From assembly GCF_052065415.1 (NCBI RefSeq), contig NZ_JBQHUB010000034.1, forward strand, positions 1 to 33,618: 33,618 bases of DNA. The letters run 5' to 3'. The translations under genes and the position numbers were made by a program. The notes under the pieces were generated by a model. That model was given only the letters and a program-made list of their open reading frames with translations, searched no databases and was not told where the DNA came from. Positions 8,792 through 16,303 of the stretch are shown in pieces; the stretch's first letter is position 1; every line of letters begins with the position of its first letter. The stretch is from Pseudoflavonifractor_A sp022772585 (lineage in GTDB: Bacteria > Bacillota > Clostridia > Oscillospirales > Oscillospiraceae).

Positions 8792-9337
8792 TTACTCCGC
8801 AGCGGGAGCTTCCTCGGCGGCGGGGGCCTCGACGAAGCCGCCCTTCTCCTCGGCGATGGCCTTCAGGACGATGGCCAGGCTGGTGATAGGGGCCAGCATG
8901 GTACCCAGGACCTGGGCCTGCAGCACTTCCTTGGAAGGCAGCTCAGCCAGAGCGTTGATCTCGTCCAGGGACAGGACCTTGCCGTCCATGAAGCCGGCCT
9001 TGATGGTGAACTTCTCGCCGTTGAACTGCTTGGCAAACTTGGCGATGACACGCATGGGAGCGATGGGATCACCATGGCTCAGGGCCATAGAAGTGGTGCC
9101 GTTGAGAACGGAATCCATCTCCTCCAGACCCACGTTGTTGATGGCGAAGCGCACCAGGGTGTTCTTCACGACAGCGTAGTCCAGCTCGTTCTTGCGGCAC
9201 TCGGCGCGCAGGGCGGTATCCTGGGCAACGGTGATACCCTTATAATCCACCAGAACACCGCTGGCAGCGGTCTTCAGCTTCTCAGTCAGCTCGGCAACAA
9301 TGGCCTGCTTCTCACTCAGAACCTTAGCGTTAGGCAT
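8792..9337 (-). CDS. rplJ: Ribosomal protein uL10
   Basis: A 181-residue protein that anchors bL12 dimers to 23S rRNA. ATG 9337 (MPNAKVLSEKQ) is chosen over upstream starts because GGAGGTGA precedes it and it matches family N-termini. The C-terminal tail is Ala/Glu-rich, as expected for the bL12-binding helix. Preceded by its own promoter and an L10-type leader, so the uL10-bL12 complex probably represses its own synthesis. Confidence 0.98.
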   Translation of the reverse strand: MPNAKVLSEKQAIVAELTEKLKTAASGVLVDYKGITVAQDTALRAECRKNELDYAVVKNTLVRFAINNVGLEEMDSVLNGTTSMALSHGDPIAPMRVIAKFAKQFNGEKFTIKAGFMDGKVLSLDEINALAELPSKEVLQAQVLGTMLAPITSLAIVLKAIAEEKGGFVEAPAAEEAPAAE

Positions 9338-9466
9338 GTGGGATTCACCTCCATTGAAATAAAAAATGCTATTTCCATGCTCAAAGCACGAAAACAGCAC
9401 AAGAAAGCAAATTCTGTTACTGCATTCTCGGTAGGGCTTACGGATGCCTACTGTCTTTGAACACGA
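9338..9466 (-). ncRNA. L10 leader (autoregulatory 5' UTR of rplJL)
   Basis: On the minus strand the leader contains the string AAAGACAGTAGG, a short helix, then CCTACCGAGAATG. These are the paired arms and kink-turn-like GA stretch known in Firmicutes L10 leaders. It begins at the predicted start site and ends at the ribosome site of rplJ, where ribosomal protein L10-L12 binding represses translation or promotes attenuation. Family assignment is from memory of the conserved core. Confidence 0.85.
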
Positions 9467-9471
9467 GAAAT

Positions 9472-9500
9472 ATTATATCAGCCCGGACAGGCCATGTCAA
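9472..9500 (-). promoter_or_regulatory. Internal promoter for rplJ-rplL
   Basis: The minus strand has consensus TTGACA (9495-9500), a 17-bp spacer and TATAAT (9472-9477), with the start near 9466. It separates rplJL expression from the upstream rpmG-rplA unit. Confidence 0.9.
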
Positions 9501-9515
9501 GCATGACCTGCCCGG
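9483..9515. repeat. 14-bp inverted repeat covering the rplJL -35 box
   Basis: Arms 9483-9496 and 9502-9515 pair over 14 bp with two G-U positions in RNA, around a 5-nt loop. The -35 hexamer sits in the loop and arm. There is no U-run after it on the minus strand. It could be a protein-binding dyad, a 3'-end stabilising hairpin for the rplA transcript, or an attenuator remnant. Confidence 0.6.
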
Positions 9516-9654
9516 AATTGATATTTTTTGTCGCGCCCGCGGGGGATGGCTTCCCTTCGTCTCAGGCTCGAAACAGGCCCGCTCACGCGGTCCCTCGGTT
9601 TCTCCCCTTCGCTCCGGTCCATCCGCCCTGCTCACGACGGCTCGGCGCTTCTAA
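9516..9654. other. GC-rich non-coding spacer between rplA and the rplJ promoter
   Basis: About 140 nt with no convincing gene. On the minus strand the motifs GAGC and CGAAGG recur at short intervals, giving a repetitive, codon-like look. An open frame through it has no ribosome site or recognisable family. It may be a dispersed intergenic repeat; whole-genome comparison would show this. Confidence 0.45.
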
Positions 9655-10347
9655 TCAAATCAGCTTGGCGGCGTTGATCTTCACGCCGGGGCCCATGGTG
9701 GTGGCGGTCACGCAGCTGCGGACATACTGGCCCTTGGCAGCGGCGGGCTTGGCCTTGATGATGGCGCCCATGAGGGCGTTGAAGTTCTCGGTCAGCTTCT
9801 CGGCGCCGAAGGACACCTTGCCGATGGGGCAGTGGATGATGTTGGTCTTGTCCAGACGATACTCCACCTTACCGGCCTTGATCTCCTTGACGGCCTGCGC
9901 CACATTGGGAGTGACGGTGCCGGCCTTGGGGGAGGGCATCAGGCCCTTGGGGCCCAGGACCTTACCGAGGCGGCCCACAACGCCCATCATGTCGGGGCTG
10001 GCCACGACCACATCATAGTCAAACCAGTTCTCCTGCTGGATCTTCTGCACCAGATCCATCTCGCCGACGAAATCAGCGCCGGCCTCCTTGGCGGCCTCAG
10101 CCTTGTCGCCCTTGGCAAAGACCAGCACGCGCTGGGTCTTGCCGGTGCCATGGGGCAGGACGATGGCGCCGCGGACCTGCTGGTCGGCGTGACGGGAGTC
10201 AACGCCCAGCTTCACGTGCAGCTCGACGGTCTCGTCAAACTTGGCGGTGGCGGTCTTCACCACCAGATCCATGGCCTCGGGAGCGTCATAGAGAGTGCCC
10301 TTCTCGATCTTCTTGGCGCTCTCGGTATATTTCTTACCTCTAAACAT
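9655..10347 (-). CDS. rplA: Ribosomal protein uL1
   Basis: A 230-residue protein of the ribosomal L1 stalk. The hallmark segment GKVLGPKGLMPSPKAGTVT is present near residue 120-140, and the length is typical. The start is ATG 10347 behind GGAGGG. It follows rplK by 20 nt on the same transcript. In many bacteria uL1 represses rplKA translation. No clear regulatory hairpin was identified upstream of rplK here. Confidence 0.98.
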   Translation of the reverse strand: MFRGKKYTESAKKIEKGTLYDAPEAMDLVVKTATAKFDETVELHVKLGVDSRHADQQVRGAIVLPHGTGKTQRVLVFAKGDKAEAAKEAGADFVGEMDLVQKIQQENWFDYDVVVASPDMMGVVGRLGKVLGPKGLMPSPKAGTVTPNVAQAVKEIKAGKVEYRLDKTNIIHCPIGKVSFGAEKLTENFNALMGAIIKAKPAAAKGQYVRSCVTATTMGPGVKINAAKLI

Positions 10348-10367
10348 TCCTTATACCCTCCTTCGCC

Positions 10368-10793
10368 TTAGTCGCCCACCACGATGCCCATGGAGCGGGC
10401 AGTGCCGGCGATCATGCTCATGGCGGACTCGATGCTGGACGCGTTCAGGTCGGGCATCTTGGTCTCCGCGATCTTGCGGACGTCCTCTTTGCTGATGGTG
10501 GCGACCTTGGTCTTGTTGGGCACGCCGGAACCAGACTCGATGTTGCAGGCCTTCTTGATGAGGACGGCGGCGGGAGGGGTCTTGGTGATGAAGGAGAAGG
10601 AGCGGTCGGCGTACACGGTGATGACCACGGGGATGATCATGCCCACGTCATTCTTGGTGCGCTCGTTGAACTCCTTGGTGAAGGCGGCGATATTCACGCC
10701 ATGCTGGCCGAGGGCGGGGCCCACAGGGGGAGCGGGAGTCGCCTTGCCGGCAGGGATCTGCAGTTTGACGTAACCAGTAACTTTCTGTGCCAT
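10368..10793 (-). CDS. rplK: Ribosomal protein uL11
   Basis: A 141-residue protein of the GTPase-associated centre that binds 23S rRNA and is needed for stringent-response sensing. The N-terminus MAQKVTGYVKLQIPAGKA and the proline-rich APPVGPALGQHG stretch are diagnostic. ATG 10793 is chosen. A GTG four codons upstream would overlap the ribosome site. GGAGG is 11 nt away, slightly long. Confidence 0.98.
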   Translation of the reverse strand: MAQKVTGYVKLQIPAGKATPAPPVGPALGQHGVNIAAFTKEFNERTKNDVGMIIPVVITVYADRSFSFITKTPPAAVLIKKACNIESGSGVPNKTKVATISKEDVRKIAETKMPDLNASSIESAMSMIAGTARSMGIVVGD

Positions 10794-10880
10794 TTGAAAC
10801 AGCACCTCCTACGAAAAATGTGGTTGAGACGGAATTTGTTCAATTCCTCCCACGTGCGGGGAACGGGCTTCTCGCCCGGA

Positions 10881-11402
10881 TCAGTCGACCGGCTCTACCT
10901 GATCGAGCTCCAGCTCGACGGGAGTCTCACGGCCGAAGAGTTCAACGACCACGCGCACCTTGCCGTGCTCCAGGTCGATCTCATCGACCGTGCCCAGGAA
11001 GGACTCCAGCGCGCCCTCGTTGATCTTGACGCGGACGCCCACCTGATAGCCGACCACGATCTCTTTCTTCTCCATGCCCATGGAGATCACTTCCTCGTCA
11101 GTAAGAGGAATGGGCTCGGTGCCGGAGCCAACGAACCCTGTCACACCGCGGACGTTGCGCACCAGGTGCCAGGTGTCGTCCGTTTTGACCATTTTCACCA
11201 TCACATAGCCGGGGTAAGCCTTGCGGTCCACCGTTTTGGGGCCATTGGGGGTGGGCTCGGTGACCGTTTCCATGGGGATATTCACCTCGTGGATCAGGTC
11301 GCGCATACCGCGGTTGTCCACCGCCTTCTCAATGGCGGCGGCCACGGCGTTCTCATAGCCGGAATAGGTATGCACAACATACCATTTCGCGTTCTCTGCC
11401 AT
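10881..11402 (-). CDS. nusG: Transcription elongation factor NusG
   Basis: A 173-residue RNA polymerase-binding factor. The NGN domain starts with KWYVVHTYSGYE and carries the AYPGYVMVKM core. The C-terminal KOW domain begins VGVRVKINEGALESFLGTV. Length is typical and nothing is missing. It lies 13 nt downstream of secE. Confidence 0.98.
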   Translation of the reverse strand: MAENAKWYVVHTYSGYENAVAAAIEKAVDNRGMRDLIHEVNIPMETVTEPTPNGPKTVDRKAYPGYVMVKMVKTDDTWHLVRNVRGVTGFVGSGTEPIPLTDEEVISMGMEKKEIVVGYQVGVRVKINEGALESFLGTVDEIDLEHGKVRVVVELFGRETPVELELDQVEPVD

Positions 11403-11415
11403 GGTCTGACGCCCC

Positions 11416-11709
11416 TTAACCCTTGAACAGGCTCAGCAGCGCATTGATCACGGCGTCGGCCAGGGTATCGAAGAGCCAGATGCAGATGCCCACGACGATA
11501 CAGCAGACAATGACGATGACGGTGTTGTTAATCGTCTGCTTCTTGGTGGGCCACTGGACCTTCTTCAGTTCGGCCTTCATCTCCCGGATCCACTTGCCGG
11601 CGCGCGCGAAGAAGCCGGGCTTGGACTTCTTGTCCTTCTTGGCCTTATCCGCCTTATCGGTCTTGACCGCCTTCTCGGCGCTCTGCTCGATCTTCTCGTT
11701 TTCAGGCAT
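11416..11709 (-). CDS. secE: Protein translocase subunit SecE
   Basis: A 97-residue essential membrane subunit of the SecYEG channel. It has a lysine-rich N-terminus, the amphipathic helix with AELKKVQWPTKKQ, and one C-terminal transmembrane helix (about residues 63-87). ATG 11709 lies 9 nt after AAGGG. An in-frame GTG three codons earlier is the alternative. The N-terminal charged extension is longer than in the shortest homologues but common in Clostridia. Confidence 0.96.
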   Translation of the reverse strand: MPENEKIEQSAEKAVKTDKADKAKKDKKSKPGFFARAGKWIREMKAELKKVQWPTKKQTINNTVIVIVCCIVVGICIWLFDTLADAVINALLSLFKG

Positions 11710-11747
11710 TCGGTACACCCTTCTTTCTTGTCAGGCTCACGCCTTCA

Positions 11748-11912
11748 TTACTTGGTCTCGTTGTGGACCGTGTGCTTCCTGCAGAAGGGGCAATACTTGT
11801 TCAGCTCCAGACGGTCGGGAGTATTCTTCTTGTTCTTGTTGGTGTTGTAGTTCCTCTGCTTGCACTCGGAGCAACGGAGGGTGATCTTCACCCGGGAACC
11901 AGCCTTTGCCAT
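11748..11912 (-). CDS. rpmG: Ribosomal protein bL33
   Basis: A 54-residue protein with two CxxC pairs (CSEC and CPFC), the zinc-binding form. ATG 11912 follows GGAGGTG. A longer open frame upstream is only the untranslated leader. It is the first gene of the rpmG-secE-nusG-rplKA transcript. Confidence 0.97.
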   Translation of the reverse strand: MAKAGSRVKITLRCSECKQRNYNTNKNKKNTPDRLELNKYCPFCRKHTVHNETK

Positions 11913-12126
11913 GTGTTCGGCACCTCCTTCAATAGTTGGCCATGTTTCGGACACAAAAAATGCCAGACACGGCCTGAGCCGAATCCAGCAACGCGGGCGC
12001 AGTACGCCCCTATCGTCACGGTGCGGATCCGGCATGTCTGCCTCCCTATGTCCTCGCGGTGAGGGGAGGGTTTCATGCCCGTCACACCGTAAAAACGCGC
12101 ACAAAAAAAGAGCCCTCTTCATAGGT
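11913..12126 (-). other. Long 5' leader of the rpmG operon
   Basis: About 214 nt between the predicted start site and rpmG. It has a short hairpin with AGAGGGCTCT followed by seven T near its start, and GCC/GGC pairing followed by another T7 (near 11950-11970). Both resemble weak terminators, so attenuation is possible. No known leader family is recognised. No gene is seen on the plus strand. Confidence 0.4.
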
Positions 12127-12132
12127 GCTTTC

Positions 12133-12161
12133 AGTTTAACATTTCCAGTCTAAAATGTCAA
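12133..12161 (-). promoter_or_regulatory. Promoter of the rpmG-secE-nusG-rplKA operon
   Basis: The minus strand has TTGACA (12156-12161), a 17-bp spacer and TAAACT (12133-12138). Confidence 0.8.
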
Positions 12162-12188
12162 GTACTTTTTGATTTCTTTTCCGGTATA

Positions 12189-12217
12189 TTGACTTTCTCT
12201 CCGCCGCACCGGATAAT
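12189..12217 (+). promoter_or_regulatory. Promoter of ruvX
   Basis: TTGACT (12189-12194), a 17-bp spacer and GATAAT (12212-12217), about 20 nt before the gene. It is back-to-back with the ribosomal operon promoter. Confidence 0.7.
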
Positions 12218-12240
12218 AGCAAAGGAAAAGGAGGATGGAC

Positions 12241-12687
12241 ATGCGCATCATGGCAATCGACTACGGCGACGCCCGCACCGGCATCGCCATCTCTGACGCC
12301 ACCGGCCTGCTGGCCGGCTTCACCACCGTCATCCACAGCCGGAAGAGCGACGCCGTGGCCCAGGAGATCCGGGATCTCATCGCCGCCCACGGTGTGGACG
12401 AGCTGGTGATGGGCTTTCCCCGGAACATGGACGGCACCGAGGGCCCCAGGGCCCAGCTCTACCGGGAATTTGCCCGGCAGCTGGAGGAGGTCACCGGTCT
12501 CTCCCCCACCCTGTGGGACGAGCGCCGCACCACGGTGGAAGCCCACAGCATCCTGCACGCCGGCGGCAAAAAAATGAAAGCACACAAAAAGAATGTAGAC
12601 GCTGTGGCCGCCTCCCTCATTCTGGAGGGTTATCTCACCCGCCGCCGGATGGGCGGTCAGCAGCCCCCGTCTCCACCATCCATCTGA
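12241..12687 (+). CDS. ruvX: Pre-16S rRNA nuclease / Holliday junction resolvase homologue YqgF
   Basis: A 148-residue RNase H-fold nuclease that matures the 5' end of 16S rRNA in bacteria. It shows the first catalytic Asp in MAIDYGDARTGIA, the strand ending LVMGFPRNMDG, the DERRTTVEA motif and the C-terminal Asp in NVDAVAASLIL. ATG 12241 is chosen because the ribosome site GGAGG abuts the ATG at 12235. It is followed after 21 nt by the ABM protein gene. Confidence 0.95.
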   Translation: MRIMAIDYGDARTGIAISDATGLLAGFTTVIHSRKSDAVAQEIRDLIAAHGVDELVMGFPRNMDGTEGPRAQLYREFARQLEEVTGLSPTLWDERRTTVEAHSILHAGGKKMKAHKKNVDAVAASLILEGYLTRRRMGGQQPPSPPSI

Positions 12688-12708
12688 ACGATCAGGAGGT
12701 ATTCGCTT

Positions 12709-13005
12709 ATGAGCAAAGCTGCCATCACACTCAATGTCATCTACACCGTGGAGCCCGGCCGGCGGGAGGACTTTCTCCGCGCCCTGGCGGAAAACGGCGT
12801 CCTGAGCCGGGTACGCCAGGAGGCGGGCTGCCTCCAGTACGAGCTCTTCTCCGCCGTGGAGTCCCCGGACCGTCTGGTCCTGGTGGAGCAGTGGGACAGC
12901 CAGGCCCACATGGAGGCCCATCTGGCCGGCCCCCATTTCAAGACCATGCAGACCATTGAGAGCGCCCATGTGACTGGGGTGGACGTGCGGAAATTCCCGG
13001 ACTAA
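12709..13005 (+). CDS. ABM-domain protein (putative quinol monooxygenase family)
   Basis: A 98-residue protein with a single antibiotic-biosynthesis-monooxygenase fold: an N-terminal strand ITLNVIYTVEPGR, a central GCLQYELF strand, VLVEQWDSQAHMEAHL and a C-terminal strand. Such proteins are small dimers that oxidise quinone-like compounds or act in stress responses. The actual substrate is unknown. AGGAGG precedes the ATG. Its stop overlaps that of the convergent permease gene by a few bases (13002-13005). Confidence 0.85.
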   Translation: MSKAAITLNVIYTVEPGRREDFLRALAENGVLSRVRQEAGCLQYELFSAVESPDRLVLVEQWDSQAHMEAHLAGPHFKTMQTIESAHVTGVDVRKFPD

Positions 13006-13364
13006 CGCTCCCCCTTCCGGAAAAGCTCCCGCAGGCCGATGCAGATCAGGAACACGCCAAAGCACCGGCGCAGCAGCTCCACATCCACGGCAGTGGCCGC
13101 CCAGGCGGCCGCCGCCGTCCCCGCCAACCCGGCCGCAATGGCCGGGAGGGCGGTTTTTTTGTCGATATAGCCGTTTTTGAAATGGGCGGGCAGGGCCATG
13201 GCAGCGGCGGGCAGAAAGTACAGGAGGTTCACCCCCTGGGCCAGGTCCTGGGGCACTCCCGCAAAGGCCGTCATCCAGATGAGCAGCAGGGTCCCCCCAC
13301 CCACGCCGAAGCCGGACAGGATCCCCGTCACAGCACCGGCCAGCACCGCGGTGAGCCACTCCAT
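13002..13364 (-). CDS. TauE/SafE-family permease, C-terminal half protein
   Basis: A 120-residue membrane protein with about four hydrophobic segments and the family loop GFGVGGGTLLL at 17-27. Full TSUP permeases are about 250 residues with two such repeats. Here each repeat is its own gene. The ATG shares one base with the stop of the preceding half (TGATG), so translation is coupled and the two halves probably assemble. The likely substrates are sulfonate, sulfite or other organic anions. Confidence 0.85.
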   Translation of the reverse strand: MEWLTAVLAGAVTGILSGFGVGGGTLLLIWMTAFAGVPQDLAQGVNLLYFLPAAAMALPAHFKNGYIDKKTALPAIAAGLAGTAAAAWAATAVDVELLRRCFGVFLICIGLRELFRKGER

Positions 13365-13738
13365 CAGAACAGCAGCGACTTCACGCCGCCGTAGAGGATG
13401 AACAGCGCAAAGGCCCGCCGCAGCCACACCATGTTGACGCCCTTGAACAGCTTTCCGCCCAGCCAGCCCCCCGCCAGCCCGCCGATCAGATAGGGCAGAG
13501 CCAGCATCAGATCAAGCCCGCCCCGGAACCAGTAGATCACCGACGAGAGGACGCACAGGGGCAATATCACCGCCACCGAGGTGGCAAAGGCCCGCCGCTG
13601 GTCCAGAGCGCACTTTCCGGTCAAAAGCGGCACCAGGATCATCCCGCCGCCCCCGCCGAAAAAGCCGTTGGCCAGCCCGGCGGCAGCCCCCGCTGCGGCG
13701 GGAGCCATCCATTCCCGTTTTCCCGTTCCCTTAGTCAC
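13364..13738 (-). CDS. TauE/SafE-family permease, N-terminal half protein
   Basis: A 124-residue membrane protein with the repeat motif ANGFFGGGGGMILVP and about four membrane segments. I chose GTG 13738 because GGAGGG lies 8 nt upstream. The ATG at 13753 overlaps that ribosome site. The ribosome site is one arm of a 10-bp hairpin (13742-13781), which could restrict translation. It lies 73 nt downstream of the tcdA-like gene and may be cotranscribed with it. Confidence 0.82.
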   Translation of the reverse strand: MTKGTGKREWMAPAAAGAAAGLANGFFGGGGGMILVPLLTGKCALDQRRAFATSVAVILPLCVLSSVIYWFRGGLDLMLALPYLIGGLAGGWLGGKLFKGVNMVWLRRAFALFILYGGVKSLLF

Positions 13739-13741
13739 AGA

Positions 13742-13781
13742 ACATCCCTCCATCGGCTTTAGTCTGCCAGCGGAGGGATGT
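13742..13781 (-). promoter_or_regulatory. Hairpin sequestering the ribosome site of the split permease
   Basis: ACATCCCTCC (13742-13751) pairs perfectly with GGAGGGATGT (13772-13781). On the minus-strand mRNA the arm nearest the gene holds the Shine-Dalgarno GGAGGG. A nested GGC/GCC pair lies in the loop. On the plus strand the hairpin ends in TTTTT and could act as a terminator, but no plus-strand gene precedes it. Confidence 0.6.
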
Positions 13782-13811
13782 TTTTATTCCAGTATATCCG
13801 GATCTTGCTAG

Positions 13812-14528
13812 TCATTTCATGCCGGACAGAGTCCGGATCACGTCTCCCGCCATCATCAGCCCGGCACAGGAGGGCACCCAAGCCACACTGGCCGGAACGC
13901 TCCGGCGGCCCGGGGGCGGGACCTCCCGGCTCTGGTCGGTCCTGGTAGGCAGCTCCGGCGACCAGATCACCCGGTGGTGAAGGATGCCCCGATTGCGCAG
14001 TTCCTTGCGCACCACCCTTGCCAGCGGACAGCCCTCCGTTTTGGAGATGTCGGTGATGCGGAACTGAGTGGGGTCCAGCTTGTTCCCTGTGCCCAGGGCG
14101 GACAGGATGGGCACCCCCCGCTCCAGCGCCGTCTGGATCAGATCCAGCTTGCAGGAGACGATATCGATGGCGTCCAGGATATAGTCATACCGCGCAGTGA
14201 AAAACTTCTCCCGGTTCCCGGGCTCATAGCGGGCGGCCAGCGGCGTCACCCGGCACTCCGGGTTGATGTCCTTCACCCGGTCAGCCATTGCCCGGGCCTT
14301 TGGCTGTCCCAGGGTGGAATGGAGGGCTCCCAGCTGCCGGTTCAGATTGGTCAGGCTCACATCGTCGTGGTCCACCAGGGTCAGCGCGCCCACCCCGGAA
14401 CGGGCCAGGGCCTCCACCGCCCAGCTCCCCACGCCGCCAAGACCGAACACCGCCACATGGCTGCGGGCCAGCCGTTCCATGGCCTCCTCCCCCAGCATCA
14501 TGCCGGTACGCAGAAATTGCTCATCCAT
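13812..14528 (-). CDS. tcdA: ThiF/MoeB-family E1-like enzyme, TcdA type
   Basis: A 238-residue ATP-dependent adenylating enzyme, probably the dehydratase that turns t6A37 of tRNA into cyclic t6A. The nucleotide-binding GLGGVGSW is at 29-36, followed by the acidic strand LTLVDHDDV and the NLNRQ motif that contacts ATP. DYILDAID follows. ATG 14528 is supported by AAGGAG 8 nt upstream. It is slightly shorter than E. coli TcdA. Other E1-like sulfur-carrier activators are possible, but no ThiS/MoaD partner is adjacent. Confidence 0.85.
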   Translation of the reverse strand: MDEQFLRTGMMLGEEAMERLARSHVAVFGLGGVGSWAVEALARSGVGALTLVDHDDVSLTNLNRQLGALHSTLGQPKARAMADRVKDINPECRVTPLAARYEPGNREKFFTARYDYILDAIDIVSCKLDLIQTALERGVPILSALGTGNKLDPTQFRITDISKTEGCPLARVVRKELRNRGILHHRVIWSPELPTRTDQSREVPPPGRRSVPASVAWVPSCAGLMMAGDVIRTLSGMK

Positions 14529-14555
14529 ATCGGTCTCTCCTTCCATGCGCCATAT

Positions 14556-14586
14556 AAAAACGGGCGGGGCGCCGCCCCGCCCGTTT
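14556..14586 (-). terminator. Terminator of the PpiC gene
   Basis: A stem of 10 or more G-C-rich base pairs (14561-14570 with 14574-14583) is followed on the minus strand by TTTTTAT, just beyond the ppiC stop. Confidence 0.9.
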
Positions 14587-14603
14587 CAGGCGTCTGTATG
14601 TGT

Positions 14604-16151
14604 TCAGCCAACGTAACGCAGGCCGGAGCCCTCGGTGGCCTCATAGCCCTCCTGCAGGCCCTCCAGCCAGGTCTGGAGGTCGGCGCTGCGCAGCGCGTTC
14701 TCCGCCGTGTACTTCCACTGGGTAGGACCGGCCTTATCCAGGTACATCACATGCCAGCCCTGCTGACCGGACTGGGTATTCTCCACCAGGCCGGTATCGC
14801 CCTCCTTGCGGCCATCCGCAAAGATCCAGTTGATGAAATCGGTGAAGAAGCCGGTGCTGCGGGTCACGTTCTCATACAGGCCTCCGTTGTCTTTGGAGCC
14901 GGGATCCTCAGAATTGGCCTTGGCCAGTTCGCCGAAGGCCTCGCCGGTCTTGTCACCGGCGTTGAACTCGTCCAGAATGCTCTGAGCCTTCGCCTTGGCG
15001 GCGTCCATGGCCTCGTCGGTGGGCTCGTCCGCACCCTCGGCCACCTCGGCCTTCACCAGAATGTGGCGGATGTCGGCGGAACCCATACTCTCCTCGTCCA
15101 GATAGCGCTGGCCGAAACGGACCACATAGTAGCCGCTGCCCTCAGACTCGATGACGGTAATATCGCCCTCCCTGCGTGCGGGATCGGTGAGCCAATCACG
15201 GTAGGCGGACAGGACCGAGCTGCCCACGCTGGTGCTCTCGCCGCCGTAGGTGGAGCCATCCACCTTGTTCACGGTCAGGTTGGCCTGAACATCAAAGGAT
15301 TCGCCGCCCTTCACGGCGTCGGCCAGGGCGTCGGCGGCCTCCTTGGCGGCATCCATGGCCGCCTGCTTCTCCTCATCAGTAGCCTCCACGGTGCTGCCGT
15401 CGTCACCGGTCTTGCTCTCGGGCTTGCCGTTGACGAAGCAGGCGTCATACACGAAGGTGTCCAGGCTGTCAGCGTTCTCGTCATAATAGCCCTGGAGCGC
15501 GGCGTCATCATAGGTCAGGCTGTCGGAATGCTCGCTGTAGTACTGATTGGCCAGCGCGGTCTCCTCCAGGCAGGAGCGGAGCACGCTCTCGGTCATATAC
15601 TTGCCGAAATTGGCCTTGAGAAAAGCCTTCATGGGATAGCCGTACTGGGCGGCCTGGCTCTTATAGGTTTCCATCGCTTCGTCCACAGAGGTCTTGCTCT
15701 CGTCGGTCAGGGTCTCACCGGCCTCCCGGGCGGCGTCCGCCAGAGCGGTGATCTGGATCATGCTGCTCTTGGCGCCCTCCATGAAGAAATCGAAATAGCT
15801 CTGCTCGTTGGTCTCGTCAAAAATCTGCTCCCGGTCCGACTTGCTGGAGTCGTAGCCCATCATCTGCAGATACATGCTGTACTGCTGGCGGGCCTGTCCA
15901 TAATAGTAGGACACCTCGGCGGCGGAATAGTTGCGGCCGTTCACCGTCATGGCGGTGGCGCCGCGCTGGATGAAACCAGCATCCCAGATCAGCAGCGCGG
16001 CCACAAGGACAGCCGCCACAACGCCCACCACCGCGTAGATGGTGTGATTACGCTTCTGGATCGCAGCCTCCTTGCGCTCCTTGATCTGCTTCTGCGTCAG
16101 TCCCTGATCGGGAGCGTTCTGGCGCTGCTTCTTTTCTCTGGATGCGCTCAT
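14604..16151 (-). CDS. Membrane-anchored PpiC-type peptidyl-prolyl isomerase / foldase
   Basis: A 515-residue protein with a basic N-terminus, one transmembrane helix at about 38-58, a SurA-like helical domain and a rotamase domain (about 350-455, starting ADIRHILVK). It would fold secreted proteins outside the membrane, like PrsA, but it is anchored by a helix rather than a lipoprotein cysteine. ATG 16151 (MSASREKK) is chosen over upstream in-frame starts that precede the promoter. Residues rich in Asp/Glu suggest an extracytoplasmic location. It has its own promoter and terminator. Confidence 0.9.
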   Translation of the reverse strand: MSASREKKQRQNAPDQGLTQKQIKERKEAAIQKRNHTIYAVVGVVAAVLVAALLIWDAGFIQRGATAMTVNGRNYSAAEVSYYYGQARQQYSMYLQMMGYDSSKSDREQIFDETNEQSYFDFFMEGAKSSMIQITALADAAREAGETLTDESKTSVDEAMETYKSQAAQYGYPMKAFLKANFGKYMTESVLRSCLEETALANQYYSEHSDSLTYDDAALQGYYDENADSLDTFVYDACFVNGKPESKTGDDGSTVEATDEEKQAAMDAAKEAADALADAVKGGESFDVQANLTVNKVDGSTYGGESTSVGSSVLSAYRDWLTDPARREGDITVIESEGSGYYVVRFGQRYLDEESMGSADIRHILVKAEVAEGADEPTDEAMDAAKAKAQSILDEFNAGDKTGEAFGELAKANSEDPGSKDNGGLYENVTRSTGFFTDFINWIFADGRKEGDTGLVENTQSGQQGWHVMYLDKAGPTQWKYTAENALRSADLQTWLEGLQEGYEATEGSGLRYVG

Positions 16152-16236
16152 GTCACTCAGTCCTCTCGTAATGTTTCCCGCAGGGCGGGCGCCCCGGCCG
16201 TTCCGGTCCGGGACAGTTTCACTTAGACAAGGTGAT

Positions 16237-16265
16237 ATTATACAGGATATGGGACCGTCTTTCAA
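16237..16265 (-). promoter_or_regulatory. Promoter of the PpiC foldase gene
   Basis: The minus strand has TTGAAA (16260-16265), a 17-bp spacer and TATAAT (16237-16242), giving a leader of about 80 nt. Confidence 0.85.
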
Positions 16266-16303
16266 GTCCAAAAACGACAGACCCGTTCTTCTTCCCCCGC
16301 TTT

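Noticed and set aside
13974..16226. 750-codon open frame on the plus strand
   Set aside because: It lies antisense to tcdA and ppiC, has no recognisable domain and no ribosome site, and is explained by high GC content and codon bias of the real genes.
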